From positions 3,767,501 through 3,831,500 of the forward strand of contig NZ_CP022657.1 of assembly GCF_002243515.1 (NCBI RefSeq): 64,000 nt of DNA. Direction: 5' to 3'. This DNA comes from Tumebacillus algifaecis. GTDB taxonomy: Bacteria > Bacillota > Bacilli > Tumebacillales > Tumebacillaceae. Shown here in pieces: positions 1 through 8,804 of this stretch (position 1 is its first letter; every line of letters begins with the position of its first letter). The notes under the pieces were generated by a model. It was not told where the DNA came from. It made no database searches and saw only the letters and a program-made list of their open reading frames with translations. The translations under genes were made by a program, and so were the position numbers.

Positions 1-1
1 C

Positions 2-1132
2 CTCAATGATAATCGGGCGGACATTTTTAAAATAGTCGGCGATCACGATCGAATAGGATTGATTCGGTTTGGCATTGAAGGTGGTATCGATCAGGGCCCC
101 CACCTGTTTGCCATAGGGAAAAACCTGCACGCGGTGCCGTCCCGGTGTCAGGGGAAAATAGTTGCTGATTCCTTCAAAATCGACGTCTTCCGCCACCTTT
201 TTGCCATCGACGACAATATCGACGCCAGGGGTATCGGGTGAGGCGTGGAAAAAGCGGACGCGGGCCTTGGCGACCGGAGGGGTGGCCGGTTTGACGACGG
301 GGACCGCCTCGATATCCACCAGTTCCGCGACCGGGATTCCTTGTTCCACGAGCGGAATCGGAATCACATCACCATCCCCGGTCATCATCGGCACAGCCTC
401 CGTGATGACCCCGCTTTGCGGGAGCGAGCTGCTCGGCTGGTACACGCCTCCTAGTGGCATCGTTCCGCTCGGCTGGTACACTCCTCCTTGCGGGATCGTT
501 CCACTCGGCTGATATAGCACCCCACCTTGTGGGATCGTTCCACTCGGCTGGTATAGCACTCCTCCTTGTGGCAACGTTCCGCTCGGCTGATACACTCCTC
601 CTTGTGGCAACGTTCCACTCGGCTGGTATACCCCTCCTTGTGGCAACGTTCCGCTTGGCTGATACACTCCTCCTTGTGGCAACGTTCCACTCGGCTGGTA
701 TCCCCCTCCTTGTGGCAACGTTCCGCTCGGCTGATACACTCCTCCTTGCGGCATCGTTCCACTCGGCTGGTATACCCCTCCTTGCGGCATCGTTCCACTC
801 GGCTGGTATACCCCTCCTTGCGGGATCATTCCGCTCGGCTTTTGACTCTTATTTGCATCACCAGCGCCGAGATGGCCTGGCGTCATCATCTGTCCTTGAA
901 ACTGGGTGTTCAACTGCTTCAGCACTTCATCAAGCATCCCTTGCAACTGATCTTGCGTACCGGCACGCGTGATCAAGGAGCTTACATCCTCATGCTGCTC
1001 TTGTAGCAAGCGGCACGCTTCCTGCATAAAGTCATACTGGTTTTGCTGGCTCTCCTGCACCAAATGAACCAACTTTTCAACCTCACGAGCCAATTGCTCA
1101 TACGCAACAAGCTGTTGTTCCTCTCTGTTCAA
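2..1132 (-). CDS. DUF4397-domain protein with 12-residue tandem repeats (C-terminus off window)
   Basis: The reading frame opens at a TTG at 1132, eight bases after an AGGAGG site, with an in-frame stop just upstream, and runs off the left edge (377 codons visible). The first ~95 residues are Gln/Glu-rich and helical. They are followed by eleven copies plus a degenerate twelfth of a 12-residue unit PSGT(M/L/I)PQGGVYQ (two copies have 13 residues), encoded by roughly 412-838. After that comes a DUF4397-like segment with the motifs RVRFFHASPDTPGVDIVVDG and YFPLTPGRHRVQVFPYG. No signal peptide is visible. DUF4397 is a beta-sandwich domain often found in surface or envelope-associated proteins. 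The Gly/Pro/Gln/Tyr repeat suggests an extended or spore-coat-like segment, which is inference. The function is unknown. Confidence 0.8.
   Translation of the reverse strand, partial: MNREEQQLVAYEQLAREVEKLVHLVQESQQNQYDFMQEACRLLQEQHEDVSSLITRAGTQDQLQGMLDEVLKQLNTQFQGQMMTPGHLGAGDANKSQKPSGMIPQGGVYQPSGTMPQGGVYQPSGTMPQGGVYQPSGTLPQGGGYQPSGTLPQGGVYQPSGTLPQGGVYQPSGTLPQGGVYQPSGTLPQGGVLYQPSGTIPQGGVLYQPSGTIPQGGVYQPSGTMPLGGVYQPSSSLPQSGVITEAVPMMTGDGDVIPIPLVEQGIPVAELVDIEAVPVVKPATPPVAKARVRFFHASPDTPGVDIVVDGKKVAEDVDFEGISNYFPLTPGRHRVQVFPYGKQVGALIDTTFNAKPNQSYSIVIADYFKNVRPIIIE
412..838 (-). repeat. Coding tandem repeat, ~36-bp unit, about 11.5 copies
   Basis: Minus-strand units of 36 bp (39 bp in two copies) encode PSGTxPQGGVYQ. 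Copies differ mainly at synonymous or conservative sites (ATG/TTG/ATC at the seventh codon pair, GTA TAC or GTG TAT), so the array has been duplicated and then drifted. The unit length is a multiple of three, so copy-number change keeps the frame. Confidence 0.9.
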
Positions 1133-1234
1133 ACCCTAGACCTCCTCGGAAGGTTGTTGTCAATTCTCCGCCACTCCCATTCCAAAGTATTACAGCGTCT
1201 AGGCAAAGGTTCATCAACTATGCAATTTGGGCTT

Positions 1235-2680
1235 TTACAAAATCGGCGACAGCAACCGCGCGCCCGACTCGCGCAACCGATCCTTCAACGGTCGGTTGAA
1301 GTATACTTCCTGCTCCACCTGTACACTATCTTGCAAGTCCTGCACAAAGTCTTTCGTCAACCGCTCCACAAACTCGTGATTGTACAAAAAGGCCCCGATC
1401 TCAAAATTCAACAAAAAGCTTCGTATATCAAAATTGGCCGACCCCAAACAGCCAACCTCATCATCGACCAATAACACTTTCGTATGCAAGATTCCTTTTT
1501 GGTACAGATACAATTTGACCCCGGCACTGAGCAGCTCGGTAAAATAAGACCGCGATGCCCAATAGGTCAGGCGATACTCTGGCACGCCCTGCACGATCAG
1601 TTTGACATCCACTCCGCTCAGCGCCGCCATCTTCAGCGCCATGATGATGCTGTCATCGGGAATAAAATAGGCCGTCTGCAAATAAATCCGCTTTTCTGCC
1701 GTCGCGCACGCCGTAAAAAACATCTGCCGAATCGAATCAAACTCCGCATCCGGGCCGCTTGGCACGATCTGCACCAGCATCGTTCCAGCCTGCTCTGGCT
1801 TTGGGTAATACTTTGGAGCGTTGATTGGCTTTCTCGTCACAAAAAACCAGTCATTTAAAAACGCCCGCTGTAACATCTGCACACTGTCCCCGTGCACTGC
1901 AAGATGCGTATCCCGCCAGAATCCAAGTTTCTGGTCCCGCGACAGGTACTCATCCCCGATGTTCATCCCGCCAAGAAATCCAACCTTCCCATCGATGACC
2001 ACGATTTTGCGATGATTGCGGAAGTTCAATCGGTTCGTCAAAAAGGGAAACTTCAAGGGGAAAAAGACCGCCACCTCGATCCCCGCACGCTCCATCTCCT
2101 GAAAAAACGCCTTGGGCGTTTTATGCGAACCCAACCCGTCCACCATCACCCGCACCTCGACGCCTTCCTGTCGTTTGCGTATCAACAGTTTGCGTGTATC
2201 CTGACCGATCTCATCATCTCGAAAGATGTAATACATCAAGTGTATATGATCTTCGGCTCGCTCCAACTCGGCAAAAAGTTCCTTAAACTTCTGCTGACCG
2301 TCGGTCAATACCGTAAAGCGATTGTTGCTCGTCAGCGGGGACAACGAGTTGTTTAACGACAGGCGCACCAGCCGCTTTTTCTGCTCCATCCCGTAGCCTG
2401 GCAACAGCTCCTCTTCACTCAACTGTTGCAGTTGCTGTTCCACGATCGACTCCAAACGATTGCCCTTGAGATGCTTGTGGCGAAACATTCTGCGCTTTTG
2501 TACATTGCGCCCGAGCAACAAATACAGCACAAATCCGAGAATCGGAAGCACCGTGAGAACGATCAACCAGGAAATCGTTTTCCCCGGGTTGCGGTTTTCC
2601 AAAAAGATTACCGCCCCGACCAAAACAACTTGCAGCACACCCAAACCAAGTACAATGATCCAGTCGATCGTCACCACCAC
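1235..2680 (-). CDS. cls: Cardiolipin synthase
   Basis: Membrane-bound phospholipase D-family enzyme that condenses two phosphatidylglycerols into cardiolipin and glycerol. Its 481 residues match the usual length. Two N-terminal membrane segments lie at about residues 5-27 and 36-57. Two HKD motifs follow: HRKIVVIDGKVGFLGGMNIG (His223, Lys225, Asp230) and HTKVLLVDDEVGCLGSANFD (His399, Lys401, Asp406). The segment LTYWASRSYF before the second motif is typical of bacterial Cls. It appears to be monocistronic. A convergent-side terminator lies upstream at 2718-2742, so it probably has its own promoter. Confidence 0.95.
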   Translation of the reverse strand: MVVTIDWIIVLGLGVLQVVLVGAVIFLENRNPGKTISWLIVLTVLPILGFVLYLLLGRNVQKRRMFRHKHLKGNRLESIVEQQLQQLSEEELLPGYGMEQKKRLVRLSLNNSLSPLTSNNRFTVLTDGQQKFKELFAELERAEDHIHLMYYIFRDDEIGQDTRKLLIRKRQEGVEVRVMVDGLGSHKTPKAFFQEMERAGIEVAVFFPLKFPFLTNRLNFRNHRKIVVIDGKVGFLGGMNIGDEYLSRDQKLGFWRDTHLAVHGDSVQMLQRAFLNDWFFVTRKPINAPKYYPKPEQAGTMLVQIVPSGPDAEFDSIRQMFFTACATAEKRIYLQTAYFIPDDSIIMALKMAALSGVDVKLIVQGVPEYRLTYWASRSYFTELLSAGVKLYLYQKGILHTKVLLVDDEVGCLGSANFDIRSFLLNFEIGAFLYNHEFVERLTKDFVQDLQDSVQVEQEVYFNRPLKDRLRESGARLLSPIL

Positions 2681-2717
2681 CCTTGCGCCTCAGTTCTCCG
2701 TAGTATGCACGAAAAAA

Positions 2718-2742
2718 GGCACCTCCATGTTGCGGAGGTGCC
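2718..2742 (-). terminator. Rho-independent terminator
   Basis: A 9-bp GC-rich stem GGCACCTCC/GGAGGTGCC with a 7-base loop is followed on the minus strand by a run of six T. It ends transcription coming from the membrane-protein genes to the right. Confidence 0.85.
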
Positions 2743-2754
2743 TGCCAAACTGGG

Positions 2755-2901
2755 CTAGACATCGACATCTATTTTCTGACCGACTGCCGTATGACTGCGC
2801 TCGAGCGAGGCTGAAGCGGAGGCAATCGTTTCTTTCGTCTCATGTTGCACAACTTTCGACCCGTTAGCTAAAGTCGTGTGAATAGCAATGTCGCGTTGCA
2901 C
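2755..2901 (-). CDS. Possible 48-residue hypothetical protein
   Basis: A GTG-initiated frame of 48 codons ends 13 bases before a strong terminator. The product is polar and hydrophilic (VQRDIAIHTTLANGSK at the start, AVGQKIDVDV at the end) with a GC-rich third-position pattern like its neighbours. No clear ribosome site is visible, and an in-frame TAA lies five codons upstream of the GTG. It sits 22 bases after the preceding membrane-protein gene and could be the last gene of that transcript. I do not recognise it. Confidence 0.35.
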   Translation of the reverse strand: MQRDIAIHTTLANGSKVVQHETKETIASASASLERSHTAVGQKIDVDV

Positions 2902-2923
2902 ATACTTGACTGGTTAAAAAAGA

Positions 2924-3889
2924 CTATTGCAAGATCATTTGTTTCTGCTCAACACCAAGTTCGCGCATCCGCGTGTCGATCAAGGACTGTACACGGCCAT
3001 CCAGTTCTTCGTAATATTGATGCGCTGGAAGCGACAACAATTCCAATGTATCTTCGTAGCGCGCCCAGATCAGCCAGTCCAACTGCTTCGGTTTTTTCTC
3101 CGCTTCTAGCAGTCGGAAGCGCACAAACGAATGGGCATCCGGCCCTTGTTCGGCCGTCTCCTCGATCGTATCCAAAAGCTCGATCTCAATCGAAATGCCT
3201 TCCGAAGCTAGCTCCGTTCGGTAACTGACTGCAACATCTTGGGCGACCGCTTGAATCTGCTGTTCGGCCGTCCGCAACACCTCTGTCGGCACTTCGTTGA
3301 CATGAATCACATCGTAGGCGTTGAGCTTCGGGATACCGAGCGAGTTGAGCGTAGCTTGCATCAGATCGCGATGCTCTCCGTACAGCTGTTCCACATGCCC
3401 GATCGGGCGCAGAGCGAACATGACATGCCCGCGAAACACCGAATAGCCAAAGCAGTCCTTCCACTCGATCCGCGTCTGAAACGCTCCTTGGGACAGCAGT
3501 CCATAGCGCGGTGCAAACATCGTCACACCATCGCGGTCGAACAGCACCACTTCCTTGCGCCGCGTGTTGCTTTTGAGATAAAACGGCCACAGCACCATCA
3601 CCACGACCAGCCCGATCAGCATGCCGCCAACCAGCTGCTCGACATCGTTGAATGAGACGATGTTCTCTCGCGTGATCACCCGCACGACGCCGATGACGAC
3701 AAACACGATGACAAACGGCACGACCATCTTTTGAAAGGTCAGCTTTTCCACAGCTCCATTGTCCACATCCACGCGTTGCAAGACTTCGTACCGTGCACGG
3801 TGGCGAGAAATCAGATAGGCCCGCACTGGCACATTTAGTCCGTACAGCGCCAGCCAGATCGCGAAGGCAATCACAAACCCCGTCATCAT
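2924..3889 (-). CDS. Hypothetical membrane protein
   Basis: The product has 321 residues and is unrecognised. The ATG at 3889 was chosen because it overlaps the stop of the upstream gene (ATGA) and follows GAGGTGG at normal spacing. A longer in-frame extension upstream lies inside the neighbouring gene and has out-of-frame composition. There is a hydrophobic N-terminus (residues 2-22) and two further segments around 57-75 and 85-103, then a soluble C-terminal domain of about 210 residues rich in Glu and Arg. It shares architecture with the preceding gene: short membrane part, then a soluble domain containing an aromatic (W)KD/DE loop. This suggests the pair works as partners in the membrane. 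Confidence 0.8.
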   Translation of the reverse strand: MMTGFVIAFAIWLALYGLNVPVRAYLISRHRARYEVLQRVDVDNGAVEKLTFQKMVVPFVIVFVVIGVVRVITRENIVSFNDVEQLVGGMLIGLVVVMVLWPFYLKSNTRRKEVVLFDRDGVTMFAPRYGLLSQGAFQTRIEWKDCFGYSVFRGHVMFALRPIGHVEQLYGEHRDLMQATLNSLGIPKLNAYDVIHVNEVPTEVLRTAEQQIQAVAQDVAVSYRTELASEGISIEIELLDTIEETAEQGPDAHSFVRFRLLEAEKKPKQLDWLIWARYEDTLELLSLPAHQYYEELDGRVQSLIDTRMRELGVEQKQMILQ

Positions 3890-4848
3890 GACACGACCAC
3901 CTCTCTCGCCTTCTGTGCGTCGCGCATCGTCATTTTGATCCACTCCTGCAAGCGGTCGATCAACTCCTGCCCGCTTGTGCCGAGCAGATACCCGACACTG
4001 CCTGTCGAATGCCACAGCGGGAAGACACCGCCGACGATTCGTTCGCCGGAGTCGCCATCGATCAGATTCAACTGCAACCACGAACGAGCCTGTTCATCGA
4101 AGAGACGGTCGCCAGGCATGTTGCGCATCACGCCGAACTCGGGCCGCAAGTTCATGAGCTGCAGTTCATCATGGAACAGGTCGAGCAGATCCCAGCCTAA
4201 GTCGTTGACTTCATCTTCTGCCGCGTAGAAACGCTCCTCATCGACCTGCGCCGACCACAATCGGTCGGTCAACTCCAAGCGGTCCACGCCCAGTTCATAT
4301 AACGCCTCTTTGACCCGCACATAGTCGGCCGCCCGGTATTCGACCTGCGCCACAGCGTCGCCTTCACCTGAAAACTGGATGAAGCTCCCATCGATCTTGT
4401 ACCCGATGATCTCGTCCCAAGCTGTGAACAGCGCGGGACCCTGTTTCCAAAACGGCCGACCTAAATTTTCAGGAAACAGCCAGACGCCGCGATCGGTCAA
4501 CAGATAGCTCTGCACGTTTTGAAACGGGCGACCGCGATGATAGTAACAAGTCAGCGCCCCCATATATACGAAACAACCAATCACCAAAAGTTCGCTCTCC
4601 ACCCCGATCAGCAAAAACGCGAGAAACGCGATCGTCCAAAGGACGACTCCCCAATAGTTTTTGCCGATGCGATAGCCGACCAACTCCGTGTTCACATCTG
4701 ACGCGAACCCCACATGCTCCGAGGTAAAAATCTTGCGCTTCATGCGATTTCTTCGGAATGGTAGCAGGCCAAACGCTGCCGTGCCGATCAGATAGCCCAG
4801 CACGCCTGCGATGAAAAGCGCCTTCCAGATTGCCAGCACTTCGGTCAT
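3886..4848 (-). CDS. Hypothetical membrane protein, coupled to the next gene
   Basis: The product has 320 residues. An N-terminal membrane segment (about 8-30) is followed by a cytoplasmic patch RRNRMKRK and a hydrophobic hairpin (about 66-100). The remainder is soluble and contains FTAWDEIIGYKIDG, which resembles the IEWKDCFGY stretch of the downstream protein. The two may be diverged paralogues. The ATG follows AGAGGTGG by eight bases. It overlaps the downstream gene by four bases, so the two are translationally coupled. I do not recognise the family. Confidence 0.8.
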   Translation of the reverse strand: MTEVLAIWKALFIAGVLGYLIGTAAFGLLPFRRNRMKRKIFTSEHVGFASDVNTELVGYRIGKNYWGVVLWTIAFLAFLLIGVESELLVIGCFVYMGALTCYYHRGRPFQNVQSYLLTDRGVWLFPENLGRPFWKQGPALFTAWDEIIGYKIDGSFIQFSGEGDAVAQVEYRAADYVRVKEALYELGVDRLELTDRLWSAQVDEERFYAAEDEVNDLGWDLLDLFHDELQLMNLRPEFGVMRNMPGDRLFDEQARSWLQLNLIDGDSGERIVGGVFPLWHSTGSVGYLLGTSGQELIDRLQEWIKMTMRDAQKAREVVVS

Positions 4849-4960
4849 CTGTCAGACCACCTCTTTCAAACTCACAAGTAACTAAACAAACTTAGACTAT
4901 AAGTATAGCAGAAGACAAATGATAACTGACTACTTATTTGCTACCAATCTGCCCAATAAA

Positions 4961-4990
4961 AAAAAGCCGCCCCATTCGGGCGGCCTTTTT
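4961..4990 (-). terminator. Terminator of the ABC exporter operon
   Basis: Stem GCCGCCC/GGGCGGC with a five-base loop, followed on the minus strand by eight T. It lies directly after the stop of the exporter gene at 4997. Confidence 0.9.
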
Positions 4991-4996
4991 CCTCTC

Positions 4997-6769
4997 TTAT
5001 ACAGCCAAATTCTCGCCGATCTCCGCTTCCCGTTTGAACAGGCGCGCATAGACGCCATCTTGTTGCAGCAGAGCTTCATGTGTGCCCGTTTCGACCACAC
5101 AGCCGTTCTCCAGCACCACGATCCGGTCAGCGGTCAACACGGTGGACAGACGGTGTGCGATGACCAGCACCGTCTGCTTGCGGCGACGTTTGGTGATCGC
5201 TTCGTTGACCAGCACTTCGGTGATCGGGTCAAGCGCCGAACTGGCCTCATCGAGCACCAACAGCGGTGCGTCCGCAACCAGCGCACGAGCCAGCGACAAG
5301 CGTTGCTTCTGACCACCAGACAGCAAGTTGCCGCGCTCACCGACCGGTGAGTTCAGCCCATTGGGCAGAGCGTCATAAAACTCCTGCAAGCCGCTGTCCC
5401 GAATCGCCTGCAACAGCGTCTCATCGCTGGCATTCCGATTGCCAAGCCGCAGGTTGTCGGCCAGCGTCCCGTTGCGCAGTTGTACATCCTGAGACACGAC
5501 CGCAACCTGTTTGCGGAGCCAGCGTGCATCCAGATCGCTTAGCGGTTGGCCGTCGAGGTAGAGTTGCCCCGCGTCCGGCTCATACAGCCGCAACAGCAGA
5601 TCGACCACCGTCGATTTGCCCGAACCGCTCGGCCCGACCAGCGCCACCGCTTCACCGCGCTGGATCGCAAAGGACAGCTCCTTCAACACGCGATCCGTTT
5701 TGCCCGGATAGGCAAAAGCGACCCCTTCGAGCAGCAGGTCCCCTTGCACCTCAGGCAAAATCAGACCTTGTTCCGTTTCGGCAGGTGACGTCTGTTCGGA
5801 CAGCAAGATCTCCGAACGGTCGAGCGCAGGCCCTGTGCGACGCACCGACAGCCAGTGACGCAGCATGCGTTGCAACTGGTTCGCCGCCACCCCGACCAAC
5901 GTCGCGGCCGCCAGCATCTCACCTTGCGTCAAGTTGTCATTCCAGATCAGCCACGCCGAGATCGCGTAGACGACGCCGATCGCCACGCCATTAAACGAGC
6001 CGATCACCACATAGGACTGCATCCGTGCTTTCAGTTCGCGGTGGCTTGCTTGGATAAAGCGCTTGCGAATCACGGCGACCGACTCGATCTCCGACTCTGC
6101 CACGCCGAGCACGCGTGACAGATGAATCCCCGTCACCGATTCGCGCAGCCGCTCCAGATAGCTCGACGCTTCCCGTCTGGCATCGGCGGAGGCGGTTCGC
6201 GTTCTAGCCCCGACCAGATTCGAGCCGTAATAGAAGATCACGCCTAACACCAAAGACGTCACCATCAACAGCGGGTTGATCCACGCCAGCACCGCCGAGT
6301 AGATCACCACGCCTTGCACCGAAGCCATCAAGGACGAACCTTCCCAGGCTAAGAAATTGTGGAGCGTATCGGGATCATCGGAGACGCGGGCCAGCAATTC
6401 GCCCGATTGGTTGCGGTGGTAGAAGCTGAACGGAAGCTTTTGCAGATGGCGAAACAGTTTCAATTTCTGCTGGATCGTCACGCCTTTGGCGACATAATGA
6501 CAAAAATACTCGTCGATGACCATGAAGACCAAGTCGAGCACCGCCGCGATCACCAGCAGGATCGCCAACCCCCAGAGCAGGTTGCCATTCCCCTGATCGG
6601 GCAGAATGGAATCGACCAGCCAAGTCATCGCAAGCGCCGGAATCAAGTCGCCGCAGACCTGGCTGATCGCAATCACAAACGAGTCGGCTGCCACCCATTT
6701 GGTGTAGGGCCGCAAAAAGGCTAACACCCGTTTGCCATCGCTCAACTTTTTCGTCGCTGTCTGACTCAT
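4997..6769 (-). CDS. ABC exporter half-transporter (permease fused to ATPase), subunit 2
   Basis: The product has 590 residues: an N-terminal six-helix exporter domain (about residues 20-310), then a nucleotide-binding domain. The latter has Walker A GPSGSGKST, signature LLSGGQKQR, Walker B LLVLDEASSALD and switch His in VIAHRLST. The catalytic Glu is present. It overlaps the upstream half-transporter by four bases (ATGA), so the two probably form a heterodimer like BmrCD or YheIH. Such exporters move lipids, drugs or peptides out of the cell. The substrate cannot be read from sequence, and no peptidase domain or precursor peptide is adjacent. Confidence 0.92.
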   Translation of the reverse strand: MSQTATKKLSDGKRVLAFLRPYTKWVAADSFVIAISQVCGDLIPALAMTWLVDSILPDQGNGNLLWGLAILLVIAAVLDLVFMVIDEYFCHYVAKGVTIQQKLKLFRHLQKLPFSFYHRNQSGELLARVSDDPDTLHNFLAWEGSSLMASVQGVVIYSAVLAWINPLLMVTSLVLGVIFYYGSNLVGARTRTASADARREASSYLERLRESVTGIHLSRVLGVAESEIESVAVIRKRFIQASHRELKARMQSYVVIGSFNGVAIGVVYAISAWLIWNDNLTQGEMLAAATLVGVAANQLQRMLRHWLSVRRTGPALDRSEILLSEQTSPAETEQGLILPEVQGDLLLEGVAFAYPGKTDRVLKELSFAIQRGEAVALVGPSGSGKSTVVDLLLRLYEPDAGQLYLDGQPLSDLDARWLRKQVAVVSQDVQLRNGTLADNLRLGNRNASDETLLQAIRDSGLQEFYDALPNGLNSPVGERGNLLSGGQKQRLSLARALVADAPLLVLDEASSALDPITEVLVNEAITKRRRKQTVLVIAHRLSTVLTADRIVVLENGCVVETGTHEALLQQDGVYARLFKREAEIGENLAV

Positions 6770-8505
6770 ACGGCCCCCTCCTTCTCCAGTTCGCTGTACT
6801 GCGCCATATAGAGCCGGTAATACTGCCCTTGCAGTTTTAAGAGCTCTTCATGCGTGCCGCGCTCGGCGACCACGCCACGATCGAGCACAAGAATCTGATC
6901 GGCCTCGCGCACCGTGACCAGACGATGAGCGATCGTGATCGTCGTCCTACCTGGCATCAACTGCTCCAACGACTCCTGTACACGCTCTTCTGTCGCCCCG
7001 TCCAGCGAGGAGGTCGCTTCGTCAAAGATCAGCACCGGAGGATGGCGCAAAATCGCCCGAGCGAGCGCGACCCGTTGTCGTTGCCCACCGGATAATTTCA
7101 ACCCGCGTTCACCGACGACCGTCTCATAACCTGCTTCCAAACCCTCAAGAAACTCAGACAATCCAGAAGCCTGCACCGCCGCATCCAATTCCGCTTGCGA
7201 CGCATCGGGACATGCGTACAGCAAATTTTGACGCAACGTGCTGTTCAGCAAAAAGGTCTCCTGTGACACCACACCCACTTGCTGACGGAACGAGTTGCGA
7301 TCATGAGTCATCATGTCCTTGCCATCGACGCGCACCGTCCCCTGCTCCGGTGAGTACAGGCCGAGTAGCAATTGAATCAACGTGCTCTTCCCACCGCCCG
7401 AAGCGCCGACGATGCCGATATGCTGTCCGGCTTGCACTTCAAGCGTCACGCCGCGCAGCACCGGTTCTTCTGTGCCCGGATAGGTGAACCAAATGTTCTC
7501 CATTTCCAGATCACCGCGCACCGTGCCAACCACAGGCAAGCCTGCCGCCTGTTCTTCCGGTAGATCTAAGTATTCATAAATGCGGTGCAAAGCCGGAATC
7601 GCCTGTTGAATCAGCAAGGCATTTTCAGCAAGTGCGCGAATCGGATTGAACATCGCCGGAATAAACCCGATGCACGCGACCAAGGTCCCGACTGTGATGT
7701 CCTCTTGCCAGACGGCAAAACCGCCGACCAACATCACAATGCCCGGTGATGCGATCTGCATCATTTGCCCCAAGCGCCAGTTGACTTTGCTGATCAACGC
7801 CGCGTAGATCGCAAACTTCTTCCACGCGTTCAGCTTCACCGTCTGCGTGTTTGTCTCCTCTTCCTCCGTCACGAACGAGCGCACGAGACGAATCGACTCG
7901 ATGCTCTCCTGCATGTGCGCATAGAGATCGGCGAGCATGTCGCGTTGCACCTCGCTCAGTTTGCGCACCTTGCGCCCAAGCAGATAGGACGGGCCAAGAT
8001 AGATCACAAACACGCACAGCATGATCAAGGCCGCTGGCCAATAGATCGCGATCACCGCCACAAACGCTGCGATCGCCCCCAACATTTGCTGTAAAAAGCG
8101 CGGGATGACCGTTGAGTTTAAATTTTGGATCGCTTCCACATCGTGCGTCAACCGAAACAGGATGTCCCCGCGAGGCGTGGTGGCAAACATCGACATCGGA
8201 GCACGGTGGAGCTTACGAAAAGCGTGCAACTGCAAATCAGTAATAATATCAAGACCGATTTTAACTTGTACAAACTCTTGCAAAGATTCAAATATTACTT
8301 TGCCCAAAAAAGCGAAAAACACGCTGGCAACCAACCATCCGATAACATGGGTCAACACTCCAGGCAGCACAACATCGACCAGTTTCCCCAGCAAGATCGG
8401 CGGAAGCGTCGCAAAAGCGCCTCCCAGTATCGCATACAAAAGAACCAGCAACAGTCGCCATTTATAGGGCTGGAACAGAGCTATCGTCTGCTTAAACATC
8501 GTCAT
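6766..8505 (-). CDS. ABC exporter half-transporter, subunit 1
   Basis: The product has 579 residues with a membrane domain (about 15-300) and an ATPase domain. The latter has Walker A GASGGGKST, signature [15 protein letters not shown], Walker B VLIFDEATSSLDG and ITIAHRL. Both this subunit and its partner keep a Glu after Walker B, so neither site looks degenerate by that test, unlike many heterodimeric exporters. The start follows a GGGGGG site. It is the first gene of a two-gene operon that ends at the 4961-4990 terminator. Confidence 0.92.
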   Translation of the reverse strand: MTMFKQTIALFQPYKWRLLLVLLYAILGGAFATLPPILLGKLVDVVLPGVLTHVIGWLVASVFFAFLGKVIFESLQEFVQVKIGLDIITDLQLHAFRKLHRAPMSMFATTPRGDILFRLTHDVEAIQNLNSTVIPRFLQQMLGAIAAFVAVIAIYWPAALIMLCVFVIYLGPSYLLGRKVRKLSEVQRDMLADLYAHMQESIESIRLVRSFVTEEEETNTQTVKLNAWKKFAIYAALISKVNWRLGQMMQIASPGIVMLVGGFAVWQEDITVGTLVACIGFIPAMFNPIRALAENALLIQQAIPALHRIYEYLDLPEEQAAGLPVVGTVRGDLEMENIWFTYPGTEEPVLRGVTLEVQAGQHIGIVGASGGGKSTLIQLLLGLYSPEQGTVRVDGKDMMTHDRNSFRQQVGVVSQETFLLNSTLRQNLLYACPDASQAELDAAVQASGLSEFLEGLEAGYETVVGERGLKLSGGQRQRVALARAILRHPPVLIFDEATSSLDGATEERVQESLEQLMPGRTTITIAHRLVTVREADQILVLDRGVVAERGTHEELLKLQGQYYRLYMAQYSELEKEGAV

Positions 8506-8645
8506 AAGTAGTTCCCCCCTACAAAAAGATTTCTCTCAAATATACTGCCGCCATACACAAATTGGAAGTGTTTTTACAAAAGTTCAATTATTCAGTTTCT
8601 AGAAATCCTGGCCTGTGCCATACGTAACTTCTTATTTAAATGCAG

Positions 8646-8677
8646 AAACGCCTCTTCTCAAGTGAGAAGAGGCGTTT
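8646..8677 (-). terminator. Terminator at the end of the cytochrome oxidase operon
   Basis: A near-perfect palindrome, AAACGCCTCTTCTCA paired with TGAGAAGAGGCGTTT, lies 15 bases after the last small gene of the cta operon. Confidence 0.8.
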
Positions 8678-8691
8678 TCCCTGTGTGCTGC

Positions 8692-8787
8692 TTAGTTCTT
8701 TTGCGTAAAGGAGCCAGTGTAATAAAAAATTCCACAGAGCAACGCTACGAATACGAACGCACCAGCAGCAAATCCGAGCAGAGCCAT
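8692..8787 (-). CDS. 31-residue single-span membrane protein of the oxidase operon
   Basis: ATG at 8787 follows an AAGGGGG site. The product begins MALLGFAAGAFVFVALLCG and ends with a short polar tail, SFTQKN. One membrane helix fills residues 3-24. It sits 17 bases after ctaE and just before the operon terminator, so it is probably co-translated as a small accessory or assembly subunit. It is far shorter than the usual subunit IV (CtaF, about 100 residues), and no ctaF is present otherwise. Role by position only. Confidence 0.75.
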   Translation of the reverse strand: MALLGFAAGAFVFVALLCGIFYYTGSFTQKN

Positions 8788-8804
8788 TTCGGTTAACCCC
8801 CTTG

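Noticed and set aside
162-1006. Open frames on both strands over the 36-bp tandem repeat
   Set aside because: Out-of-frame readings of the repeat; only the frame from the TTG at 1132 has a start signal and continues into a recognisable domain.
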